Source of the DNA: Draconibacterium halophilum | Lineage (GTDB): Bacteria; Bacteroidota; Bacteroidia; Bacteroidales; Prolixibacteraceae | Assembly: GCF_010448835.1 (NCBI RefSeq) | Contig: NZ_CP048409.1 | Location: forward strand, 868,001-932,000 | Direction: 5' to 3' | DNA length: 64,000 nucleotides | In this document: piece after piece, positions 52,661 to 60,165 of the stretch | Numbering within the stretch: position 1 is the first letter of the stretch | Layout: every line of letters begins with the position of its first letter | Notes under the pieces: model-generated | Told to the model about the DNA's origin: nothing | The model's database searches: none | The model's input: only the letters and a program-made list of their open reading frames with translations | Position numbers and translations under genes: made by a program

Positions 52661-52688
52661 CAGATCTTGCTTGAACATTGTTTTTTGT

Positions 52689-52716
52689 GCCCTGACGGTT
52701 ACCGTCAGGGCTTTTT
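52689..52716 (+). terminator. Rho-independent terminator of the efflux operon
   Basis: GCCCTGACGGT (52689-52699) and ACCGTCAGGGC (52701-52711) form a long perfect stem (a realistic loop is GTTAC), followed by TTTTTG. Confidence 0.92.
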
Positions 52717-52772
52717 GTTTGTAGAATTTTATTAGATGTGACAATTTGCACATTGCGATTGAGACAATTTGA

Positions 52773-52780
52773 TATCTTTG
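52773..52780 (+). promoter_or_regulatory. -7 element (TATCTTTG) upstream of the DUF5916 gene
   Basis: A perfect TANNTTTG match 41 bases before the ATG at 52822. No well-placed TTTG -33 element is seen. Confidence 0.45.
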
Positions 52781-52821
52781 TCGACAACTTATTTTACCTA
52801 AATCAATTAAAGCTATTTCTT

Positions 52822-54995
52822 ATGAAGTTGTCTTTGGTCTTAATCCTCTGCTTATTTTTCTCGGTAACCGCTGTTGCCAGTAATTTTATCTTAAAGTCGG
52901 ATACCACAATTAATACCTTCAACAAAGATTATGTCTATCAGGTTAAGAAATTGCAATCTGAAATAACCATTGATGGTGTAATTGACGAAAACGATTGGGA
53001 ACGCGCGCAAAAAGCCGATAAGTTTTACCGGGTTTTGCCCATCGATACCGGGTTTGCCAAACAACCTTCAACAATGATGATGGCCTACGACGACAAAGCT
53101 TTGTATGTAGCGCAAATTTTTTACGACTACATTCCAGGCGATCGGATTATGGAATCTTTCCGGCGCGATTTTAGTTTTGGAAGTAACGACAACCTGCTTA
53201 TATTTTTCGATACATTTTTAGACCAGACAAGTGGTTTTTCGTTTGGGGTTTCCGCCTCGGGCGCAAAATGGGATGGAACCATGAGCAACGGAAGTAGTAT
53301 TTCGTTGGATTGGGATTGCAAATGGGAGATTGAAACCAAACATTACGACGACCGCTGGGTAAGCGAAATGCGCATTCCGTTTAAGTCGGTTCGTTATCCA
53401 ACAGGAAGCCGCGAGTGGAATGTAAACTTTAGCCGCCTCGATTTAAAATCGGATGAAAAGTCGGCATGGGCACCTGTTCCAAGGCAGTTCCCAACGGCAT
53501 CACTGGCGTATACCGGACGTATGAAATTTGAAGAGCCGTTGCCAAAATCAAAAATGCAGTTTTCGGTAATTCCGTATTTACTAGGCGGAGCGGCAAAAGA
53601 TTTTGAGGCCGGAACAAGTACCGATTATCGTACCGATATTGGTTTTGATGCCAAAGTGGGTATCTCTTCTTCCATGACACTCGATTTGACTTACAATCCG
53701 GATTTTGCCCAGGTTGAAGTGGATCAACAGGTAACCAATATCGATCGTTTTGAATTGTTCTTTCCCGAAAAACGGCAGTTCTTCCTAGAGAACAGCGACC
53801 TGTTTTCAAGTTACGGCTACGCACATTCGCTTACTCCATTTTTTTCAAGAAGAGTTGGTTTGGATGCTCCGGTGCTTGCAGGAGTCCGGTTGAGTGGAAA
53901 AATTGGTAACAACTGGCGGGTTGGTTTTATGAATATGGCCACCGAAGAAACAGGTGAAAACCTGGCGCGGAATTTTACAGTAGCTTCCGTTCAGAAGAAG
54001 ATTTTTACACGATCGAGCCTCGGATTTATTGCCGTTAATAAAGAATACTTTGATGTGCCCTCGGATACCAGCATGTTTAACCGTGTGATTGGTTTCGACT
54101 ATAACCTGGCTAGCAAAGATAATGTTTGGGATGGGAAATTCTTCTACCATCGCTCATTTCAGCCTGATAATCCCGACAAACAATACTCGCAGGGAGCCAT
54201 GTTAATGTATAAAACCCCTCATATTCAACTTGGACTTTTCGAAACTTCGGTGGGCGAAAATTACCGCGCTGAAGCCGGATATGTGCGCCGAACAGGATAT
54301 AATTTTATTGGTGCCGAAGCCGGTTACACGTTTGTGCCGAACAAAAAGTGGTGAGTCATGGACCAAGTATAAAACTCGATAATTATTATAATCCGGATAA
54401 GGATTTGATTGAACATGAATACCAGCTTGAATACGATTTTACATTTGCCAACCGTGCACAGTTGAGTTTTGAATATACCGACCAGTTTGTAAAGCTTCGT
54501 GGCGATTTTAACCCAACGCAGGATCCTGAAAATTATTTACCCGAAGGATCGGAATATAATTTTGGTGCTTTAGCGGTTTCATACAGATCCACCCGTAAAT
54601 CGTTATTTACCTGGCAGGCCGAGATTGTGAAAGGTAGTTTTTATAGTGGCGATATACAGTACGTTGAGGGTGAAATTGGTTACCGTTTTCAACCCTATGT
54701 AAACCTTGCCATGAATTTTAATTACGCCGATATGGATTTGGGCGATCCATTTAGCCGCGAACAATTTTGGCTGGTAGGTCCTAAAATGGATATCACTTTT
54801 AGCGATAAAATCTTCTGGTCGACTTTTGTACAATATAACGAGCAAATCGATAATCTTAATATCAATTCCCGCTTTCAGTGGCGTTACCAACCAGTTTCAG
54901 ATATTTACCTGGTTTATACCGACAATTATTTTACCGGAAACTGGAATTCAAGAAACCGGGCGGTGGTTTTAAAAATGACTTATTGGTTGAATTAA
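52822..54995 (+). pseudogene. DUF5916 outer-membrane protein with CBM9-like N-terminus, one-base frameshift
   Basis: From ATG 52822 (signal peptide ending VAS), a CBM9-like domain (ITIDGVIDENDWERAQKADK) is followed by a DUF5916 beta-barrel region (LTYNPDFAQVEVDQ, then NIDRFELFFPEKRQFFLEN). The frame ends at 54354 after PNKKW, while the next frame continues from 54345 with the C-terminal strands to 54995. An A5 run that should be A6 explains the break. The intact protein would be about 724 residues, a common exported Bacteroidota family of unknown ligand. Sequencing error is the simplest cause. Confidence 0.82.
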
Positions 54996-55167
54996 TGTAA
55001 TACGCTTGTGGCCTTAATTAACCGAACCATTCTCTTTCATATTCGTAAAAAAGCCAACTATTAGTGACTAAAATCACTTCTGTTTAGAGCGACAAATCGT
55101 ATGTTTTACCAATTTGTTAAACCGGTTTTGGGGGCTTCAAATTATTTCTGACATCGCGAAAAAAAAT

Positions 55168-55175
55168 TAACTTTG
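55168..55175 (+). promoter_or_regulatory. -7 element (TAACTTTG) upstream of mdh
   Basis: TAACTTTG matches TANNTTTG and lies about 73 bases before the mdh start. A TTTC about 19 bases upstream could serve as a weak -33 element. Confidence 0.45.
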
Positions 55176-55248
55176 CGTGCCTTAAAACAATTTGACAGAC
55201 AATTGTTTAAGATAAAAACGATTTTATAATATAAAACTCACTAGTAAA

Positions 55249-56169
55249 ATGAAAGTAACAGTAGTTGGAGCAGGCGCAGTAGGCGCAAGTTGTGCTGAGT
55301 ATATTGCAATTAAAGATTTTGCAGAAGAAATAGTTTTGGTTGATATTAAAGAAGGATTTGCTGAAGGAAAAGCGATGGATTTGATGCAAACTGCTTCGTT
55401 AAACGGTTTTGATTCGAACATTGTTGGTAGCACTAACGATTACACGAAAACAGCCGGTAGCGATGTTGCAGTTATTACCAGTGGTATTCCTCGTAAACCG
55501 GGAATGACTCGTGAAGAGCTGATTGGTATTAATGCCGGTATTGTAAAAGACGTTGCTGAAAAATTAATTGCTGAGTCGCCAAACGTAATCATCATTGTGG
55601 TAAGTAACCCAATGGATACAATGGCTTACCTGGCTCATAAAGCTACAGGTCTTCCTAAAAACAGAATTATCGGTATGGGTGGCGCATTAGATAGCGCACG
55701 TTTCAAATACAGATTGGCTGAAGCAATGGATTGCCCACAGTCAGATATCTCGGCGATGGTAATTGGTGGTCACAGCGATACTGGTATGGTTCCATTAATT
55801 GATAAAGCCGTTTGTAACAGTGTTCCTGTTGCTGAATTTTTAAGCGAAGAAAAACAAGCAGAAGTAGTTGAAGCTACGAAAGTTGGTGGTGCTACTTTAA
55901 CAAAATTGCTGGGAACCAGCGCATGGTATGCTCCTGGTGCAGCAGTATCAGAATTGGTGCGCGCCATTGCTTTGGATTCTCAAAAAATGTTCCCATGTTC
56001 AGCTTTACTTGAAGGTGAGTATGGCTTAAACGACATTTCAATTGGTGTTCCTTGTGTGATTGGTAAAAACGGTATCGAGAAAATTGTTGAAATTGAACTT
56101 TCAGCTGCCGAAAAAGAAAAACTTACTGCAAGTGCAGAAGGTGTTTCAAAAGTGAACGATTTACTATAA
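55249..56169 (+). CDS. mdh: Malate dehydrogenase (LDH-like type)
   Basis: A 306-residue NAD-dependent dehydrogenase. GAGAVG near residue 7 binds NAD, an aspartate at the end of strand 2 (LVDI) favours NAD over NADP, and RKPGMTR supplies substrate arginines of the malate type. NPMD and the catalytic histidine in GGHSDTGMVP are present. It interconverts malate and oxaloacetate in the TCA cycle and links well with the methylmalonyl-CoA route elsewhere in the window. Confidence 0.95.
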   Translation: MKVTVVGAGAVGASCAEYIAIKDFAEEIVLVDIKEGFAEGKAMDLMQTASLNGFDSNIVGSTNDYTKTAGSDVAVITSGIPRKPGMTREELIGINAGIVKDVAEKLIAESPNVIIIVVSNPMDTMAYLAHKATGLPKNRIIGMGGALDSARFKYRLAEAMDCPQSDISAMVIGGHSDTGMVPLIDKAVCNSVPVAEFLSEEKQAEVVEATKVGGATLTKLLGTSAWYAPGAAVSELVRAIALDSQKMFPCSALLEGEYGLNDISIGVPCVIGKNGIEKIVEIELSAAEKEKLTASAEGVSKVNDLL

Positions 56170-56179
56170 TTCGATAGAA

Positions 56180-56284
56180 TTATACCAATTGTTTTTCATC
56201 GTGAGACCTAAGCGAAACGATGAAATTACAATGGTTAATGCCGATTGAAATTTTGAGGTTCAATTTGATTTCATATCGGTATAA
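56180..56284. repeat. Three-stem intergenic element after mdh
   Basis: TTATACC (56180-56186) pairs with GGTATAA (56278-56284). Inside, TTTCATCGT (56194-56202) pairs with ACGATGAAA (56217-56225), and a smaller TTGAA/TTCAA stem follows near 56245-56262. The design matches the other outer-stem-plus-two-hairpin elements. Confidence 0.5.
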
Positions 56285-56297
56285 ACACAGCATACAG

Positions 56298-56325
56298 AGG
56301 CCCGCAATTTTTGCGGGCCTTTTTT
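56298..56325 (+). terminator. Rho-independent terminator after mdh
   Basis: AGGCCCGCA (56298-56306) pairs with TGCGGGCCT (56312-56320), followed by TTTTT. Confidence 0.92.
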
Positions 56326-56352
56326 GTGCGAATTTGTTTTAAATTTGGAACC

Positions 56353-56778
56353 ATGCGAACGAAAATACCTATCGACATTATAGAACTGGAATCCTCGAAT
56401 TATCATTTAATTCTGCCCTCACAATTTAATGGTGAGCAAAATGCTTATTGGGTTGTTGATACCGGCGCATCCAAATCGGTATTCGATAAAAACCTTACTG
56501 ATTTTATTTTGTCGGAAAATGGAGAAACTGAAGATCTTCATGCAGCCAATATGAGTGAGGAGCCCTTAAAAACTTCGTCAGGTATTTTAAAACCGCTGCT
56601 TTTTGGTAAGCTAAAAGTTGATAATATGAAAGTGGCACTGATGGATATGAATCATATAAACGAACTGTACCAAAAAGTTACCGACTACAAAATCTGTGGT
56701 TTGCTGGGTAGCGATTTCCTGGTAAAATACAATGCCGTAATCGATTATAAACGAAAACGTTTACTATTGACAAGTTGA
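56353..56778 (+). CDS. Retropepsin-like aspartyl protease domain protein
   Basis: A 141-residue single-domain protein. The start at 56353 (MRTKIPIDII) is preferred because the longer frame begins inside a terminator. VVDTGASKSVFD holds the catalytic Asp-Thr-Gly, and GLLGSDFL near the end matches the hydrophobic-hydrophobic-Gly motif of clan AA proteases, which work as dimers. No signal peptide is seen. Its natural substrate is unknown. Confidence 0.82.
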   Translation: MRTKIPIDIIELESSNYHLILPSQFNGEQNAYWVVDTGASKSVFDKNLTDFILSENGETEDLHAANMSEEPLKTSSGILKPLLFGKLKVDNMKVALMDMNHINELYQKVTDYKICGLLGSDFLVKYNAVIDYKRKRLLLTS

Positions 56779-56808
56779 AAATCCCTTTTTTAAAAGATTG
56801 GATTAGGT

Positions 56809-57405
56809 CTAATTCAGTGTTAACGAATTTACAATGGCTTTCAATTCTTCTTTTTGCTTATCCGATTGATACGTAATTGTGATGTCGATATAAAAGTCCT
56901 CTTTTTTTAATGCAAAATGGGTTTGTTTAATTGTCATATCCTGAATGGTCATTGCTAAATCGAACGTATAACATTCAATGTCGTTAGTTAGCACCTTCTT
57001 TTTGATGTCAGAAGTTATAGGATCTAAATTTGCATATTGTTTTTGGGTATGTTCCAAATAGTCGCTTTCTTTTTTTAGTTGTGGATAAAGAGTTTTGCTT
57101 TCTGCCATTATGGACAGGTTAGGTTTAAAATCCTCTTGTTCTCCTTCTCGGTAGATAGTGAGCAAATTGGCCACTAAAACAGTATCCTTTTTATCTGCTT
57201 CTTCTGCAGGTGTCTTTCTTTCAATTTTGCCCATAGTATCCACCTCCCAGCTTTCCGGAACATTCATACTCATATTGAAATAGGTACTGGAATAAACACC
57301 ATTTTCAAGTTTACCCTCTTCAACCGGACTGTGGTTTATCTCTTTGCAACTCATCGAAACAAGGGAGGTTAACAAAGCGAAAGTGAAACTTAATCTTTTT
57401 ATCAT
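56809..57405 (-). CDS. Unknown lipoprotein
   Basis: A 198-residue lipoprotein: the start at 57405 gives a signal segment ending LVSMSC, with the acylated cysteine at about 20. The mature part is a mixed alpha/beta domain (TYFNMSMNVPESWEV, then DMTIKQTHFALKKEDFYIDI) resembling PsbP/MOG1-like or DUF1795-like folds. That similarity is loose and no function is assigned. The longer open frame overlaps the neighbouring gene's 3' end and is rejected. Confidence 0.65.
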   Translation of the reverse strand: MIKRLSFTFALLTSLVSMSCKEINHSPVEEGKLENGVYSSTYFNMSMNVPESWEVDTMGKIERKTPAEEADKKDTVLVANLLTIYREGEQEDFKPNLSIMAESKTLYPQLKKESDYLEHTQKQYANLDPITSDIKKKVLTNDIECYTFDLAMTIQDMTIKQTHFALKKEDFYIDITITYQSDKQKEELKAIVNSLTLN

Positions 57406-57449
57406 GGCATATTTTTTTGATTTTGTACAGCAAGCGAATCGAATCTTGC

Positions 57450-58964
57450 TTAATTGCTGTTCGAGATAAACGCAATCTTCTTGCTGTTTGGCGACCAGTT
57501 TGGAACATTCATTGACCCCTGACCTCCATAAATATAGGCTAAAATACGAGGTTCGCCACCTTCGTAAGGAATTAATCGAATAAGGCAATGTTTATAAAAC
57601 GGATGATCGCCGGGATCAACATCTTCAGGGAATGAAATAAATACGATCCATTTTTTATCCGGGCTAACATGTGGAAACCAGTCGTTGTATTTGTCGTTGG
57701 TCAGCTGTACCGGATTTTTTCCATCGGCGTCCATTCGCCACAGTTGCATTGTTCCGCTTCTTGCCGAGTTAAAAAAGATGTATTTTCCATCCGGACTGAA
57801 TTCCGAACCGTCATCAAGCGTTTTAAAGTTGGACAATTGTGTTTCTTCTCCGCTTGCTACATCAACACTGTAAATATCATATTGTCCGTTTCGCTGGCCG
57901 GTAAAAAGCATCGTTTTTTTGTCGGGCGACCAACCGTGAAAGTACGAAGCGCCAATTCCGGTTTTTGTAACCCGAACCGGAGTAGAATCGCCTTTGGCCG
58001 GCAGGTAATAAATCGTTGAATTACCATCGTTATCCGCACTGTGGTGCGAAATCCCTAACAAACTACCATCAAAACTAAGAACATGGTCGTTGTTGTTATT
58101 GGTAGCAAAACCGGTATTTAACGGATTTATTTCTCCGTCTGCCAGCTTGTAGGTGAATAAGTGGCCTTTTGAGTTGTAGATCAGATTTTCATCATCAGGT
58201 GTCCAGTTGGGTGCCTGAATGGAGTGTGCCGATTGATGGATCACTTTTCGTAAACCACTCTCAATATCAAGTATTTCGAGATTGCTGCCAATATAATCGG
58301 TGTAGGGTACGTAATCTTCTTTTTCAGGACGAATAATTCGCACATTGCGGTAAACAGCACTTTCCATAACATCCGGGTTATGTGCACAAACATAAATACC
58401 CACATAAACTTCGTTGTCGAGCGAGAGGTTATCGAGTTGCACCACTTTTAAAGGTTCGCCAAATTTGGCCGTCGACATGATAAAAGTAGCGCCCTTTCTT
58501 TCCAGCTGGATTACATCCGGAGCCGTATCGTCAGATATCACTTCTTCCGTATCGGCACCTGTCGTTTTTCGGTATTGTAATGATGTTAGCCCGTCGCCAT
58601 GAACCGTTGCGTTTGCATGCGGCGAATTACTGTCGAGGTTATTCCGAACCATCCAACCAACTTTTCGGTGCGGATCAACACCGTCTCCCAGAAATTTAAC
58701 TTCGGCACGTAAAATAAAATCACCCTGCAGTGTTGTCCACAGGTAATGAAACTGATCGTCGCCAAACCACATGTTTAGTCCCGATCCTCCGATTGTGTAT
58801 GTTTGATCGCTTGGATTGAATGATGCAAAACCCTCATGTTTGCAAGCGCCAATATCAGTGTGGCTATCGAAAATACCTACTTGGTTCTGTGCCAGTGAAA
58901 AATTTGAACTAAGTAACAGGACGAAAAGTACGGTGAATAAACTTAAGAAAGCAGATTTGATCAT
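57450..58964 (-). CDS. Exported TolB-like WD40 repeat protein with N-terminal jelly-roll domain
   Basis: A 504-residue exported protein with a signal peptide (1-25, ending LAQ). The N-terminal part (about 30-215) resembles a DUF1349/concanavalin-like domain (FILRAEVKFLGDGVDP, then RKVGWMVRNNL). The C-terminal half is a TolB-type propeller with PD40 repeats (WSPDKKTMLFTGQRNGQYDIY, split as WSPDKKTMLF and TGQRNGQYDIY; FSPDGKYIFFNSARSG; VSPDKKWIVFISFP). Related proteins bind glycans or partner with peptidases. It precedes the lipoprotein gene on the same strand. Confidence 0.8.
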   Translation of the reverse strand: MIKSAFLSLFTVLFVLLLSSNFSLAQNQVGIFDSHTDIGACKHEGFASFNPSDQTYTIGGSGLNMWFGDDQFHYLWTTLQGDFILRAEVKFLGDGVDPHRKVGWMVRNNLDSNSPHANATVHGDGLTSLQYRKTTGADTEEVISDDTAPDVIQLERKGATFIMSTAKFGEPLKVVQLDNLSLDNEVYVGIYVCAHNPDVMESAVYRNVRIIRPEKEDYVPYTDYIGSNLEILDIESGLRKVIHQSAHSIQAPNWTPDDENLIYNSKGHLFTYKLADGEINPLNTGFATNNNNDHVLSFDGSLLGISHHSADNDGNSTIYYLPAKGDSTPVRVTKTGIGASYFHGWSPDKKTMLFTGQRNGQYDIYSVDVASGEETQLSNFKTLDDGSEFSPDGKYIFFNSARSGTMQLWRMDADGKNPVQLTNDKYNDWFPHVSPDKKWIVFISFPEDVDPGDHPFYKHCLIRLIPYEGGEPRILAYIYGGQGSMNVPNWSPNSKKIAFISNSN

Positions 58965-59069
58965 GACGTTTTTAATTTAGTTGGTTATCGTTTTTCAGGG
59001 GGTAAAAATAAGGAGTTTTCGTTCAAATATCAGAATGCAGGACCTATTGTTGAACACATCTTGAAGCTA

Positions 59070-59492
59070 TTATTGGTTATAGTATTCTTTCACTGTTGCA
59101 GGAATAATTTCATCACGATAAAACTCCAGCGATTCCGATTTAAATTGTGCTTTGTTCCAATCAAAGTCTTCAAGAAATTCGTACCCGGCTTTCCATACAA
59201 AGGCAATTGCATTTATAATCAATGAGTCGGTTTCAACTTCAACCGGCACGATTTTATATTCGTTGCCCTCGTAAAAAGCCAGCAGACCAATCGCTTTTTC
59301 ATTTAGATGCAATAATACTTTTCCTTTTACCTCCGAGTTTTTCATTGGGATTATTGCAGGATAATCTGCACCTTTTATAGCAACGCGTGCAAACCCTTTT
59401 AAAGTTGCAACTTCAGACTTTACTGTTTGCCCGCATAATCCATCGGCAATTTCAGGAAATAACAGCGACCCATATACAAATACATTAATCAT
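59070..59492 (-). CDS. Gamma-glutamylcyclotransferase-like (AIG2/GGACT) protein
   Basis: A 140-residue protein with the VYGSLLFPEI motif at the start and a likely catalytic glutamate in FYEGNEYKIVPVEV. This is the pattern of AIG2/GGACT-like cyclotransferases that release 5-oxoproline from gamma-glutamyl amines. The exact substrate is unknown. It is a single gene, divergent from the next. Confidence 0.85.
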   Translation of the reverse strand: MINVFVYGSLLFPEIADGLCGQTVKSEVATLKGFARVAIKGADYPAIIPMKNSEVKGKVLLHLNEKAIGLLAFYEGNEYKIVPVEVETDSLIINAIAFVWKAGYEFLEDFDWNKAQFKSESLEFYRDEIIPATVKEYYNQ

Positions 59493-59538
59493 AAATTGTT
59501 GGTGTTAAACGAAATACTTCTAAATTACCTTCATTACC

Positions 59539-59569
59539 TTTGGAAAGCTCGGGTATTTCGGTATATTTG
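59539..59569 (+). promoter_or_regulatory. Promoter (TTTG ... TATATTTG) for the unknown gene at 59659 and perhaps secDF
   Basis: TTTG at 59539-59542 and TATATTTG at 59562-59569 are separated by 19 bases, the expected -33/-7 layout. Transcription would start near 59576, leaving a leader of about 80 bases. Confidence 0.65.
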
Positions 59570-59658
59570 CTCCGCTTAAAAATAAGGTGTAAAAACAAGT
59601 GAAAAAAGTTTTATTTACAACAAATGTTTTAAGCGCTTGCAGACGAGAGATTTAACAA

Positions 59659-60060
59659 ATGATTTCTAAAATAAAAATAACAAGAAAATTTGCGGTTCAG
59701 CTGGCCCTATTTATGACGGTAATTGCTGCTGCTTTGGTGCTTGATGTTTATTTTGGAAATAACCCGGAGGAAGTTAAAAGGATTAAGGCTGAATCGCAGG
59801 AGCAGAGTAGCGAGCAGGGCAAAGTATACCTGATTTCGCAAACGGCTTCAAATACGATTAAAACCTTTGAAGACAGGGGCCATTCCCGCAATACAAAGCC
59901 TCAGCTGCACGACAAATTTTTACGCAATTATCATTCGGTTCGCAATTACCAGGTTTTAAAAGCCGAGCGGGTTATACAAACCACACCGCTAATTTCATCT
60001 TATCATTACCTGGTTTTCCAAAATCACGTCTTTTCCCCCGATGAAGACCCGATAGGTTGA
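59659..60060 (+). CDS. Unknown single-pass membrane protein upstream of secDF
   Basis: I do not recognise this 133-residue protein. A basic N-terminus (KIKITRKFA) and one hydrophobic helix (about 11-31) anchor it, and the remainder is probably periplasmic: a charged, helical stretch followed by SVRNYQVLKAERVIQTTPL and a C-terminal strand. It ends 105 bases before secDF on the same strand and has a good promoter of its own, so it may be co-expressed with the translocase subunit. Confidence 0.55.
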   Translation: MISKIKITRKFAVQLALFMTVIAAALVLDVYFGNNPEEVKRIKAESQEQSSEQGKVYLISQTASNTIKTFEDRGHSRNTKPQLHDKFLRNYHSVRNYQVLKAERVIQTTPLISSYHYLVFQNHVFSPDEDPIG

Positions 60061-60165
60061 TCGTAGTTCTTTTATCCTTATAAAAGAATATCAGGCAAAG
60101 TTTGTCTGAACCATCTCGAATTCAATCAATTAAAAAATAACAATAAACATTTAAATTCAATTAAA

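Noticed and set aside
57406..57588. N-terminal extension of the lipoprotein gene
   Set aside because: It overlaps the 3' end of the TolB-like gene and would bury the signal peptide and lipobox that begin at 57405.
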